DNA of 64,000 bases from Trichobilharzia regenti (taxonomy: Eukaryota > Platyhelminthes > Trematoda > Strigeidida > Schistosomatidae). Of this stretch, positions 20,478 to 30,640 are shown piece by piece (position 1 is the stretch's first letter; each line of letters starts with the position of its first letter). Location: assembly GCA_944472135.2 (NCBI GenBank), contig OX235270.1, positions 144,661,632 through 144,725,631 on the forward strand. The letters are read 5' to 3'. The position numbers and the translations under genes were made by a program. The notes beneath the pieces are model-generated. The model made no database searches, was not told the DNA's origin, and was given only the letters and a program-made list of their open reading frames with translations.

Positions 20478-23400
20478 CAGGCGTGAGGCTAGCAACCCCA
20501 CCCTGTAAACAAAATTGCTACAGAACCTTCAGCAAAATGAACCTCCTTGCACCAAAAGAAAAAGTCTGTGTAGGAACATGGAACGTCCGAACTATGTACG
20601 AGACTGGAAAAGCTGCCCAGATCGCCAACGAGATGAAAAGATACGGAATACAAGTGCTGGGAATATGTGAGAGCAGATGGAATGGGAGTGGACTCACCAA
20701 ATTGTCAACAGGTGAGTCAGTGATCTACTCCGGTCACCCAGAAGATAACCACACGCACACCGAGGGCGTGGCTATCATGATGTCACCAACGGCAACGAAA
20801 GCCCTGATACAATGGGAGGCGATTTCGTCCAGGATAATGACCGCCAGGTTCAACTCCAAAGGAAGGAAAGTGTCAATCATACAATGTTATGCACCCACAA
20901 ACAACGCAGACCTCGAGAAGAAAGAAGAATTCTACAGGCAACTACAGGCAACAATGGACAATACTCCAGCTGGCGACATGAAAATACTAATGGGAGACAT
21001 GAACGCCAAACTGGGACCAGACAATACGGGAAGGGAACTCATCATGGGTAGAGAAGCTCTAGGAGAAATGAATGAAAACGGAGAACTCTTCGCCGACTTC
21101 TGCGCCTTCAACGAACTGGTGATTGGTGGCAGTGTATACAAGCACAAAGATATCCACAAGGCTACATGGGTGTCACCAGACGGGCAAACCAAAAACCAAA
21201 TCGACTTCATCTCAATCTCAAGGAAGTGGAGGCGCAGCCTACTGGACACAAAAGCAAGAAGAGGAGCAGACGTTGGCTCAGACCACTATCTCGTACAAGG
21301 GACAATCCAAATCAAATTAAAAGCTTTCAGGGAATCAGGAGCTGCAGATAGACCACAAGCCAAGTTCAACACTCAAAAGCTGAAGGACCAGGCTACAAAG
21401 GACATCTTCATTGCAAGCATAAAGGACAAAGCCGAGACACAAATCAACACTAGCGAAGAGGTCGGCGTTGAAAAGCACTGGAACAACTTGAAAACGGTGT
21501 GGAGCCAAACCTGCATAGAAATTCTAGGCAGAAAAAAGAGACAGGACAAACAGTGGCTCACTACGGACACTTGGAAACTAATAGAAGAGAGAAGGACAGT
21601 GAAGCAAAAGATTATCCAGTGCTACGACGAGCAACAAAAACAGGAGCTGAATGCAAGCTACAATACACTGAACAAAAGAGTGAAGAAAAGTGCCAGGGAA
21701 GACAAAAGAAAATATTATGAAACCATGGCAAACGAAGCAGAACAAGCTGCAGGCAAAGGAGACCTCGCCACACTCTACCAAACAACTAGGAACCTTTCGG
21801 GCAAACGTTCGACACAGATTAAGCCAATAAAGGACGACAATGGAAAGTCAATCACCAAAGAGGTGGAACAGAGAAAGCACTGGGTTGAACACTTCAAAAG
21901 ACTTCTAAATCGTCCGCCACCTACAACACGTCCAGCAATACCAACAACGGAAGCAGAACTACCAGTGAACACTGACCCCCCGACGAAATCAGAAGTCCTG
22001 AATGCAATCAAGATGCTTAAAACTGGGAAAACACCGGGACCAGATGGAATCCCAGCAGAGGCTTTGAAAATAGACCCAGAGACAACAGCGGACTTGATGA
22101 CACCACTACTGGAGAAGGTGTGGAAAGAGGGCAAAGTACCCGAGGATTGGAAGAACAGTTACTTATTCAAACTTCCAAAGAAAGGAGACTTAAGTCAATG
22201 TAAAAACTGGCGTGGAATTATGCTTCTGTCCATTCCAAGCAAGATACTAAGTCGCATCATCCTGGAGAGAATCAAACAAGCCCTAGATGAAAAACTTCGT
22301 CCGGAACAGGCTGGATTCAGGAGAAACAAATCATGTATTGATCAAATCGCCACTCTACGGATCATCATTGAACAAAGCTTGGAATGGCAGTCACCTCTCT
22401 ATCTCAACTTCATCGACTTTGAAAAGGCCTTCGACAGCGTCGATCGAGAGGTCATTTGGAAACTACTTCGCTACTACGGGGTCCCATCGACAATTATACA
22501 CCTCATCCAACAGTTATACGACAATGCTGCATGCCAAGTAATCCACAACGGGAAACTTACGGAAGCCTTCGAAGTGAGGACGGGAGTGAGGCAAGGCTGT
22601 CTACTATCACCAATGATCTTCCTGATTGCAATTGATTGGATAATGCGACAGACAACGGCAACCAACGAGGGAACAGGCATAAAATGGACTGACACAAAAG
22701 ACTTGGAGGATCTGGATTTCGCCGATGATATATGTCTGATTTCCCATAAACTGGAAGATATGCAAATGAAAAGTAACAAGTTGGCAGAAGAAGCATCAAA
22801 GATAGGACTTCACGTGAACATAGATAAAACAGAGATGATGAAGATTCCTAGCCAACATCAACAGCAACAACAGACCACAATAAGCATAAATGGGAAGAAC
22901 CTGAAAGAAACAACCTCCTTCACCTACCTGGGAAGCATCGTCTCAACTACAGGCGGAACTGACGAGGACATCAAAGCCAGAATCGGAAAAGCAAGACAAG
23001 CTTTCATTACTCTCAAATCTGTGTGGAGGTCAACAGCAATCAGCATCAAAAATAAGATCCGGATTTTCAACTCCAATGTGAAGTCAGTGCTACTATACGG
23101 ATCAGAGACTTGGCGAGTCATAAAGAGCATCTCAAACAAACTTCAAACCTTCATTAACAACTGTCTCCGCTCAATACTCAAGATCAGATGGCCAGAAAAG
23201 ATCAGCAACAGGGATCTCTGGGAGCGAACCAATCAGGAACCGATTGTGAAACAAATAGGCAGAAAGAAATGGAGATGGATTGGCCATACGCTGAGGAAAC
23301 CATCAAGTGACATCACTAGACAAGCCCTCGAGTGGAACCCGAAAGGGAGGCGGCGAGTTGGTCGTCCAAGGGTGACTTGGAGGAGGTCATGTGAAGAGGA

Positions 23401-23535
23401 GATGAAAGCATGTGGGCAGACCTGGAGCAGGGTGAAAAAGTTGTCAAAAAACCGAAGTCAATGGAGGTGCGCAGCTGAAGCCCTATGTTCCTCTAGGAAC
23501 TAAAGGATACAATAATAATATAATAATTATTATTA
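20478..23535 (+). mobile_element. Full-coding RTE-clade non-LTR retrotransposon
   Basis: The leader (gaggctagcaaccccacc, then ctacagaaccttcagc) is shared with the SINE body. One long ORF follows. The 3' end has a very short untranslated region after the stop at 23503, then AATAAT/ATT microsatellite sequence, typical of RTE elements. At least seven partial copies occur in the window. No clear target-site duplication was seen, and the 5' boundary is approximate. Confidence 0.9.
20537..23503 (+). CDS. RTE retrotransposon polyprotein: endonuclease and reverse transcriptase
   Basis: Encodes 988 residues from the ATG at 20537, chosen because the conserved endonuclease starts ten codons later; an upstream in-frame ATG at 20435 lies before the leader. 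The apurinic-like endonuclease covers about residues 10-260, with N16 (GTWNVRT), E45 (CESRW), D154 and N156 (GDMN), and D249/H250 (GSDHY). The reverse transcriptase covers about 480-800, with motif A FIDFEKAFDSVD (625-636), motif B TGVRQGCLLSP from 682, and catalytic FADD (728-731). The C-terminal block KKWRWIGHTLRK, then GRRRVGRPRVTW, is usual in the RTE clade. No stop or frame break was seen, so it may be active. It lies antisense to the USP9X-like host gene, within its largest intron. Confidence 0.93.
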   Translation: MNLLAPKEKVCVGTWNVRTMYETGKAAQIANEMKRYGIQVLGICESRWNGSGLTKLSTGESVIYSGHPEDNHTHTEGVAIMMSPTATKALIQWEAISSRIMTARFNSKGRKVSIIQCYAPTNNADLEKKEEFYRQLQATMDNTPAGDMKILMGDMNAKLGPDNTGRELIMGREALGEMNENGELFADFCAFNELVIGGSVYKHKDIHKATWVSPDGQTKNQIDFISISRKWRRSLLDTKARRGADVGSDHYLVQGTIQIKLKAFRESGAADRPQAKFNTQKLKDQATKDIFIASIKDKAETQINTSEEVGVEKHWNNLKTVWSQTCIEILGRKKRQDKQWLTTDTWKLIEERRTVKQKIIQCYDEQQKQELNASYNTLNKRVKKSAREDKRKYYETMANEAEQAAGKGDLATLYQTTRNLSGKRSTQIKPIKDDNGKSITKEVEQRKHWVEHFKRLLNRPPPTTRPAIPTTEAELPVNTDPPTKSEVLNAIKMLKTGKTPGPDGIPAEALKIDPETTADLMTPLLEKVWKEGKVPEDWKNSYLFKLPKKGDLSQCKNWRGIMLLSIPSKILSRIILERIKQALDEKLRPEQAGFRRNKSCIDQIATLRIIIEQSLEWQSPLYLNFIDFEKAFDSVDREVIWKLLRYYGVPSTIIHLIQQLYDNAACQVIHNGKLTEAFEVRTGVRQGCLLSPMIFLIAIDWIMRQTTATNEGTGIKWTDTKDLEDLDFADDICLISHKLEDMQMKSNKLAEEASKIGLHVNIDKTEMMKIPSQHQQQQQTTISINGKNLKETTSFTYLGSIVSTTGGTDEDIKARIGKARQAFITLKSVWRSTAISIKNKIRIFNSNVKSVLLYGSETWRVIKSISNKLQTFINNCLRSILKIRWPEKISNRDLWERTNQEPIVKQIGRKKWRWIGHTLRKPSSDITRQALEWNPKGRRRVGRPRVTWRRSCEEEMKACGQTWSRVKKLSKNRSQWRCAAEALCSSRN

Positions 23536-23639
23536 ACATCAATCTTATGGTTCATCTCGATTAGGTGTTTAGCTATAGACGAAGTTGGTAGTCTGACACC
23601 TGCATCTATTGGTTTTTCACAATTTATTTATTTTTTAGC

Positions 23640-24106
23640 CATTTTGAAATATGCTCTCCCACCCCGCACCCTTATATATGTGTGACAACACACACGAAAT
23701 TTGGTAAATAGTGTGGGATGTAATATAATCATTTATGCACTTTTGAGGTTTCCAGTGGAGCATATTTTCAGCTTTTTCGACAATTACAAGCTGAGCTGCT
23801 GCATAGGTTCTACGGATGATTGAATTCAACCTTTGTCTCAAAATCCAAACAGTTTATTTCCCCGTTATAGGGTAATTTGATGAAAACATTTTTCTTAAGG
23901 GCGGTATGGATTGCAGGTTTAGAGACTAATTGACTTCTACACCTGTTTAAAAATTTTAAAGGATATCCTTTTTCAACAACAGTATCCATCAATATTGCAT
24001 TTTCTTTGTCTATAACATCAGCCCTACAAATACGTTGAATCCTCTTAAATAGACATTTCACCAAGTCTGGCAGACAGGCTTGATTCACCAAAAGTTTATT
24101 AGTCAT
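23640..24106 (-). pseudogene. Penelope-like connector fragment
   Basis: Two minus-strand frames (24106-23810 and 23841-23635) together read like the region between reverse transcriptase and nuclease: FKRIQRICRADVIDKENAIL, MDTVVEKGYPLKFL, then KLPYNGE and RQRLNSIIRRTYAAAQL. It resembles the blocks at 3412-3600 and 53685-53900. The nuclease is missing and the frame is broken once. Confidence 0.65.
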
Positions 24107-24179
24107 TCGTTTCGAGCTTCTAGGTGTACTTTGCTAACGAAATGCCAATAAGCGTGAAACCTAGGTCCAGGACTTCATG

Positions 24180-24357
24180 CTGATCGCCTTGTAACCGGAA
24201 GGTCCTGGGTTCGAATCCCGGTGGGTGCGTACTGCTGAAGAGTCCCAAACTAGGACGAAACAGCTGTCCAGTACTCCCAGGTTTTCCAATGGTTCTCTAA
24301 CTAATGTCAGCTCATGATGAAATCCTGAAACCAATCAAATCCCTACAAACCAACACT
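24180..24357 (+). repeat. Dispersed 401-bp-type monomer with complete ribozyme
   Basis: Partial tRNA-like head (anticodon side and perfect B box GGTTCGAATCC), then the hammerhead, then the element 3' end caaaccaacacttgaa. The 5' body and the A box are missing. It lies in the largest intron of the USP9X-like gene, antisense to it. Confidence 0.88.
24229..24274 (+). ncRNA. Type I hammerhead ribozyme, dispersed copy
   Basis: Helix I GTACTG (24229-24234), core CTGAAGA (24235-24241), helix II GTCC/GGAC (24242-24245, 24253-24256) with loop CAAACTA. GAAA (24257-24260), helix III ACAGCTGT (24260-24267), C17 at 24268 and helix I partner CAGTAC (24269-24274) complete it. All invariant bases are present. 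It differs from the array version only at the free core position 7 (A instead of G). Confidence 0.85.
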
Positions 24358-24367
24358 TGAATTCCAT

Positions 24368-24471
24368 ATTAGTTTGTTTATTAGATATATCACACAGTGA
24401 AACACTATTATTTGCCAGTATATATAATACTGTTTCACTCACCGTGTGATATATCTAATAAACGAACTAAT
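24368..24471. repeat. Short inverted repeat next to the ribozyme monomer
   Basis: attagtttgtttattag at 24368 and its mirror ctaataaacgaactaat ending at 24471 frame two near-mirrored blocks with a short AT-rich centre. The arms are about 43 bases with a few differences. It could be a tiny foldback element or a hairpin insert. Confidence 0.7.
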
Positions 24472-24714
24472 ACGAAATTACTTACTACCACAGTGCCCAA
24501 GTTCTACACATATATTAATAAACCAGACAATTTGCTCAGTAAAATAACGGGGCATGATATACGCATATAGGATGCAAAGTTATACCCCAAAAAATACAAC
24601 AGACTAAATTATTTAAGAGTTTTTCGATTCTAGGACATTTCAAGGTTTTTGTTCATTTTTGCTGAACCCTTTCAGTAACTGTAAAATAAAACAGATTTAT
24701 GCAGAGGATCGCAG

Positions 24715-25556
24715 TTAAACCCCTACCATAAATTCATCGGCTTCGGAAAGGCCTTCAACAGATAGCGTTGACTGAGAAGTAATTTGGAAACTACTTCAAC
24801 ACCATAGTGTGTAGTGGTCCAAGTCTTCATCAACTTCATTCAACAGCTGGTTGGCTATATGACAATACCACATGTCAGATGATCCACTACAAAAAACTCA
24901 GTGAGGTGTTATAAGTGAATACAGGAGTAAGGCAAGGCTCCCAACAACTATCACCGATGGTATTCTTAATTTTGGTGGGCACTGGATTATGAGGAAGAAT
25001 GTGAGTGGGGGGGGGTGAGAAGAGAGGAGTACGCTGGACCACCTATAAGAAAACTCTAGAAAATCTGGATTTCATGCATGACTTACGTTCACTGTCAAGC
25101 AAACTCGAAGATCTGAGGGAGAAAACCAACAAACTGGCTGAAGAAGTAGCCAGGTGAACACAGAAAAAAGATGAAGGTGATGAAGATTCCCACACATCAC
25201 TGCCAACAACAATAACCAGCACCAATCGACATCAGTGGGAGAGATTTCACAGAGGTTACTTCTTTCACTTATCTAGGAAGCGCTAGGAAGCATCGTTTCA
25301 ACCACAGGCAGTTGGAATGGATGAATCTGTCAAAGTCAGAATCCGAAAGACAATATACTCCTTCATCAATCTGAAATCAGTTTGGAAATCTTCTGCGCTG
25401 CACTCAGCATGAAGAGAACAAGATTCGGATTTTCAACACAAATATCAGTGAAGTCAACCAGTTCTTCTTTGTATTTCAGAAACTCGGGGTGACATGAATA
25501 GCATTTCCAAAGAAGGTTGCAGACGTTTTTCAATAGCTGCTCCATTTTCTGGCTCT
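24715..25556 (+). pseudogene. Old RTE copy, left part
   Basis: Decayed reverse-transcriptase sequence. Traces of FIGFGKAFNR (motif A), RQGSQQLSPMVF (motif B), LDFMHDLRSLS (damaged FADD box) and FTYLGS-like blocks occur in several frames. It continues at 26105-26450 after an inserted minus-strand RTE fragment. Confidence 0.75.
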
Positions 25557-25562
25557 ATTATT

Positions 25563-26104
25563 ATTATTGTATCCTTTAGTTCCTAGAGGAACATAGGGCT
25601 TCAGCTGCGAACCTCCATTGCCTTCTGTCTTCTGACAACTTTTTCACCCCGCTCCAGGTCTGTCCACATGCTTTCGTCTCCTCCTCGAATGACCTCCTCC
25701 AAGTCACCCTTGCACTGACGACCAACTCGCCGCCACCTTCCCTTTCGGGTTCCACTTGAGAAATGGCTTGTATAGTGATGTCACTTAATGGTTTCCTCAG
25801 CGTATGGCCAGCCAATCCATCTCCATTTCTTCGTGCCTATTTGTTACACAATCGGTTCCTGGTTGGTCCGCTCCCAGAGGTCCTTGTTGCTGATCTTTCT
25901 GGCCGGCCGTCTGATCTTGAGTATCGAGCGAAGACAACTGTTAATGAAGGTCTGAAGTTTATTTGAGATGCTCTTTATGACTCGCCAAGTCTCTGATCCG
26001 TATAGAAGCACTGATTGTACATTGAAGTTGAAAATCCGGACCTTATTTTTGATCCTGAGTGCTGTTGACCTCCACACAGATTTGAGAGTAATAAAAGCTT
26101 GTCT
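25563..26104 (-). pseudogene. RTE 3' fragment inserted into an older RTE copy
   Basis: Minus-strand sequence matching the RTE C terminus, including SETWRVIKSISNKLQTFINS at 26077-25844 and the HTLRKP block at 25815-25576. Its tail with ATT repeats sits at 25555-25575. It interrupts the plus-strand copy, so it arrived later. Confidence 0.82.
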
Positions 26105-26455
26105 TGCCCTATACTATAGATCAAATGGCCAACTGGTCAATCAAACGGAATTAGCAACAAGAAACTCTGGCTTGGAAAAAAGCCAACCAAGAGTTCACTG
26201 ATATGTAGATGAAAATGTAGATGGATCAGGCATACGTTGACGAGGCCGTACAATGACATCACACGCAATGCAGGCTATCGCTCGAGTGGAATCCTAGTGC
26301 GAAGTGACGAGTGGATCGTCGGTGCGAGGATAACATGGAGGAGATGAGAGATTATGTGCAACTGTGGAGCCAGCTGAAGAGTATAGCAGCAGACAGAACA
26401 ACGTGGAGATGTGTTGTTGAAGCTCTGTGTTCCACTCAGAAATCAGGGGAATAAT
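26105..26455 (+). pseudogene. Old RTE copy, right part
   Basis: Continues the copy at 24715-25556. The IRHTLTRPYNDITRNA-like block parallels the IGHTLRKPSSDITRQA block of the intact element. The 3' end gaagctctgtgttccactcag is followed by AATAAT repeats. Confidence 0.72.
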
Positions 26456-26597
26456 AATATACTGCAAATTCATGAAAAGTGGCTAGTTAAAAACTGTTTA
26501 CACCATCAGTTTTAGTGTCGTTTCTGGTCGATTTGTCCGGATAAACTCGTGATTTATTATATTTTCGCATCTGATATATCGTCAAAGCAAATTTCTA

Positions 26598-26957
26598 GTT
26601 CTGTTCACTAGACGCTTTAATGAATCCATCTTCTAACATAGCAGATGGAAGGTATACAATAGCAGTTATTCCTGAATTGGCTCTAGAGACGTATTCACCA
26701 GCAACGGTGTACGAAGGTAGTATATAGTAATAAGAACTAGTTGTCGGTAAGACTAAATGTTTATTATGAAATATAATTTCATGATTTATTGTAAAATAAG
26801 CTTCGACAGGGCTCCTAAGTGTAGACCAACATTTAAGTAAGACTATATATTTTTTTTGAAAAGCACAACCATGAAAAGTGATAGTGAAGTTTCTGTAAAG
26901 TTCAACATTTAGTCTTTGATTTTCACCCGACATATCTGCTGGGACGGACTGATGCAT
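26598..26957 (-). CDS. Orphan open reading frame, function unknown
   Basis: A 120-codon frame that ends KASSEQN and resembles no family known to the annotator. It has no clear signal peptide, membrane segment or transposon motif. It lies inside the largest intron, on the same strand as the USP9X-like gene but not compatible with its exon chain. It could be chance, an unrecognised repeat, or a nested gene. Confidence that it is a real gene is low. Confidence 0.18.
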
Positions 26958-27119
26958 GCGCCAACAATAATAACCTGATTGGACAGCTGCTAAATGATTT
27001 ATTTTGGAGGAACTTGAAGGTCATACAGTCAATCAGACAGTGATTGCCTGTTTATGGTTTGAATTTCCATTGATGTAAAAACTATATATGTATTGTGTTT
27101 TGTGAAGAATAAAAACAGT

Positions 27120-27245
27120 TCATATGAGCTGTGATCAATGCCATTATGGGTAAATTTTATTTTGATAAAGTCTCACAGTGTTATACAGTAATGTTTACTG
27201 ATGACGTTTCAAGCACAATTTACTGCTCATAATCATTTCAATCAT
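27120..27245 (-). repeat. Interspersed repeat with hammerhead-like hairpin, copy 1
   Basis: The minus strand reads atgattatgagcag, then tgtgcttgaaacgtc and atcagtaaacattactg, then AATAAA-like sequence. The copy at 55670-55760 has the same layout. A GCA/TGC stem precedes GAAACGTC, the usual right half of Penelope-type ribozymes, but the left core CUGANGA is not preserved. Confidence 0.55.
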
Positions 27246-27534
27246 ATCATATCACCTTGGTATGATTGAAATTGAAATGAGTAACTCCAACGTTTTCCGC
27301 ATTCGGCAAACTGGTCCAAACTTGCAAACATACACCATTGCATACCGCATTTACACATATATATTTTTCATATTCACTTATCTACGACCATGAACTTTTA
27401 GTCGAAAGTGATCTCTAAAATTCTGATGAAAAGTACACTTCTAATTGAATTTTTGATTTTCCCGTCGATTGATTGAACCGAAGTGCTCGATCTCAGGTTG
27501 GAATGTCGGTTTCTTGTGCAGATGTTTCGACAAT

Positions 27535-27645
27535 GTCTAGGAACATCATCACTCACTGAGAAATACAGATACATCCAGTTGAAGAGTCCCAAATAGGACG
27601 AAATGCGCATCCTGGATTCCACTGCTAGTCACCATCCACCAATTA
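27535..27645 (+). repeat. S-alpha-like repeat fragment with decayed hammerhead
   Basis: Helix I ATCCAG (27573-27578) and CTGGAT (27612-27617), helix II GTCC/GGAC and GAAATGCGCATC follow the schistosome S-alpha ribozyme design. The core reads TTGAAGA (27579-27585): the invariant C3 is T, so cleavage should be lost. The downstream actgctagtcaccatccacc end is the common S-alpha end. Confidence 0.8.
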
Positions 27646-27837
27646 AAAGTACACTTCGTTTTAAGTGTTTAACAGAAAGTAGACTAACATATAAAAGTCT
27701 GAGGTCAAATTTTGATCACAGCTAATACAATTTTGTTTATTTATTATATTTTGATGACTGTTTCATGATTCATATGATTGGACAAATCTTTTTAAAAATA
27801 AAATAAGAGATGTCCTTTTTTATATATACCTCTGAAG

Positions 27838-28100
27838 TCCATTCAGTCAAGTGTGAGGATGGATGTCCCACCGATGACATTGGTTGGTGCCGATCGCGCT
27901 AAATCACGAATTCGTAGAAGTTAGAATTCATGGGCTGACCACTGAATCGGGTCCCGATCGGCTGAATGGTATCGGAGATTGCCATGTAATCGGAAGAACT
28001 TGGGTTGAAAAGTCAGTGGGTGCTTACTGCCGATGATTCCCAAACTAGGATGAAACAGTTTTTCCGCACTTCCTGGTTTTCAATGATTCTTCAACTAATA
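27838..28100 (+). repeat. Dispersed 401-bp-type monomer, decayed
   Basis: Body (tccattcagtcaagtgtgagg, then agttagaattcatgggctg), A-box region cggctgaatgg, damaged B-box region, and a ribozyme with core CCGATGA before broken helices (TTCC...AGGATGAAAC). Confidence 0.75.
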
Positions 28101-28576
28101 ACAGTCCGTGATCAAATTGTAAAAGCCTTTGTTATTTTTATTTCGATTTATTTCCCTGAAGAAGTTCGGACCATTTTTCCGAAGGCAGAAAACGTTGCAA
28201 ATACTCAAATCAATTTCGCTGAGATTTTACAAATATAATTTTTATAAAGGTTGTTATTGTTGTTTTTATGGTTGTCTCAGTTAAATCTGACTTATCTGTC
28301 TGTTTCAGTGTTGGGAGGTGGTGCATGGTAGGCAAGATAGACAGACAACACTCAACACACCGTCATAACAATATTTTTGACCTTGAAAAGAACACTTATC
28401 ATTGAATTCTATTGAAGTAATAGAATTTCTTACTTAATTGATAAATTTGACTAGACTATAGCAATAATAACAATCACAACACAAAATATGAGATTATGCA
28501 ACTAACTGTGAAAAACAATAAAATTTCTTTCAAAACCAGCCAACCAACCAAACAACCAACTGTTACATTATCATAC
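28101..28576. other. Intronic sequence with a possible Penelope-type hairpin
   Basis: At 28150-28200 the order ctgaagaagttcggacc, ttttccgaaggcag, aaaacgttgc loosely resembles a hammerhead layout, but the GAAA spacing is wrong. Otherwise nothing recognisable. Confidence 0.3.
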
Positions 28577-28686
28577 CTGAGCTGATACAGTACGCTGAAA
28601 GCCAGCAGATGTTTCACCGTATTCATTAGAAGCTTGAATCAAATCACCCGACATATGTGAGCCAGGTTTTCGCGTGCTTATTAAAC
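28577..28686 (-). CDS. USP9X-like deubiquitinase, penultimate exon
   Basis: Acceptor tgaag before 28686 and donor CAG|GTATGA at 28577. Encodes the residues from LISTRKPGSHMSGDLI to ETSAGFQRTVSAQ (about 36 codons), starting in phase 1 and ending in phase 0. The FQRTVSAQ block is the strongest single tie to the USP9X C terminus. The downstream intron of 13.7 kb carries the intact RTE. The acceptor has a weak pyrimidine tract; AAG further in would break the frame. Confidence 0.72.
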
Positions 28687-28874
28687 CTTCATTGTAATAG
28701 AGGTCAAGAGAAATAGAAAATAACGTACACTTATTTACACACAAAAATATTTTATGCGAAAAAAAGTTGATTAATAGAAACAGACAAGCAAAGGTGAACA
28801 GTATGTGCCGATGACCCCGCTAAGTATTAAATCCCTAGACCTTCAGAATACAAGGAGTACTCTCTGACTATTCA

Positions 28875-29060
28875 ACCACTAGATTCTGTCTCATTGGCTG
28901 AATAATAAATGAGGTATTCAAGGAACCTGAAGGCCGTGGTTTTGATCCGCTATAGGGTCACAGTTAAGTACTGTTGAAGAGATCCAAATTAGGACGAATT
29001 GGTTGACCAGTACAGTCTGACTTTTCATTCTATGATCAGACTTGAAACCGATTAAACTAT
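28875..29060 (+). repeat. Dispersed 401-bp-type monomer, strongly decayed
   Basis: tcattggctgaataat (A-box region), ggttttgatccgc (B-box region) and a ribozyme remnant tactgttgaagagatccaaattaggacgaatt. Core and helix II are both damaged. Confidence 0.6.
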
Positions 29061-29109
29061 CTATTGGGAATGAAGGTGAAATATGCTGTATTACATTCAA
29101 TGGACTTTT

Positions 29110-29420
29110 CAGCATCGCACATATTGCAATTCAGAATCTTCTGAACACCTTCAGCAGCAATCTGGTTTTCTGAAAATATTCCAAGAAGCTTGTGCCTGAA
29201 AGGAAGCAAATATTCTCAAAGTGCAATTACCAGACATATTTTTGATACCAGACATCTCGTAGAGATTTCTAAGTCCTTCAAAATATCAAATAGACAAAGG
29301 ATAGCAAATTTACTACGATTTCCCGAAGCGATCGCAATCAAACGACGCAAACCAGACTTATGCATACAGAAAGAGAGTGTAGTTAACCTCTCACTCCCTT
29401 GGTAACTGAATTTTGATTTT
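29110..29420 (+). pseudogene. Penelope-like C-terminal fragment
   Basis: The frame 29190-29405 reads SAITRHIFDTRHLVEISKSF, then EAIAIKRRKPDLCIQKE, matching the end of the nuclease region in copies at 17487-17690 and 61915-62196. About 250 bases of AT-rich 3' sequence follow. Confidence 0.65.
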
Positions 29421-29734
29421 GATTACATTAATTAATTAGTCATCTAATTCAGTGATCTCAACTCACCGAACAAATCTCAGTCTTATAAACTGTAACCGCT
29501 TTTGTTTTTTTTTAGTTGCTATGTGAACCTACAAGCTAACACTGTTCTGTTAATTAATTTTTTCTGTTTTCTGTCTTACCTGTCCCCCTATTTTCAACTT
29601 TAAAAGCGTATAAATTGATGATGGAAACTTTTACTCCATCTTCCTTTATGACTGTAAGACATAGTCACTGAAAGTAGAAGACATCAAAATACTGACTATC
29701 TGTCCTTTATCATAGATGCCTTCGTCATATCTCC

Positions 29735-30150
29735 AGTGTTAGATGTTATAATAGGATGAGTAGTATTGAGGTTAGGCAGGTGGGAAGGAAATACAATCGA
29801 CGGTGTTGTGAAGTTACATCGATTGAGATAGTTGGGAAATGTGCCTAGTCATGCCTAGCTATCACTTTCCTCGACAGGCGATGATACGTGACACAGGATT
29901 AGCTAGGGAAAGAGCTGGTGGTGGTAAAACCAAAACATGACTCCAGTAGTCAAAGAAACCCATAGCAGTTAGTTTAAGCCAGCTACTTAGAGAGGTGTAT
30001 ACTGCCTGCCTACCTCGAGTTCGAGGTCCTCCAGATGGTAAGAACCAATGGCCGGAAACATCTAGTGATATGGTTCAAAGTCGTTTTCAATGGTCGCGTA
30101 GCTGTATTCACTCTTTGTGATTTGTCATGTCATCCAATAAAACTCTATTG
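29735..30150 (+). repeat. Unclassified interspersed repeat, family D, copy 1
   Basis: Shares landmarks with 42690-43080: gatgttataataggatgag, agtgaggttaggcag, gacacaggattagct, gaaagagctggtggtgg, and gaaccaatggccggaaaca. No coding motif was recognised. It could be an eroded RTE-like or endogenous retroelement tail. Confidence 0.6.
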
Positions 30151-30415
30151 TTCCTCCATATTACTATTCTTTTCCCATCACTCACACTTCAGTTTGTTTT
30201 ATCTCTCTCTTTACTCTCTTTTTTTGTTTGTATGCTACATGAAGGGAGACTGGCAACTAAGACTGTTGCATATTCGTTGAATCCAGTCAGTCAGACATAT
30301 TGCAATAATTTATCTCCTTTTACGAGATAGGTTTTTATAAGTTCTTTTCAGATATTTATCTCTCTCTTCACACAATACTCGTGCCAAATATTCTATGGCT
30401 GAATTTTTATGTTCA
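30151..30415. other. T-rich spacer, nothing recognised
   Basis: No feature was identified; the frames at 30035-30330 overlap repeat family D and have no domain. Confidence 0.25.
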
Positions 30416-30640
30416 CTATCCGTATGAGGATAAATTTTTATAAAATTTCTCCTTTTTTTTTACGAAAACAGACAGAAGGAGAGGAGGATATTCAGCATTC
30501 GACAAGATGACTTCAGCGAGTTGATTGTAAGAATTAAAATGCTTGTCAACAACACTGCTGGTTAGTTTGGTCGAAGGCATTAACCGATTAACCCTGCTTA
30601 CAAGCATTAAAGTTCTATGTGACATGACACAGTCTTATTT
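30416..30640 (-). pseudogene. CR1/SR1-like C-terminal fragment
   Basis: Minus-strand frame LVSRVNRLMPSTKLTSSVVD followed by KHFNSYNQLAEVILSN. It parallels VSRVSGVPVDHIVNVVVDRH followed by LTSCNKFAKGILSD at 34074-34190. Short and truncated. Confidence 0.6.

Noticed and set aside
20812..22799. Additional frames inside the RTE on both strands
   Set aside because: They are shadows of the 988-codon RTE frame.
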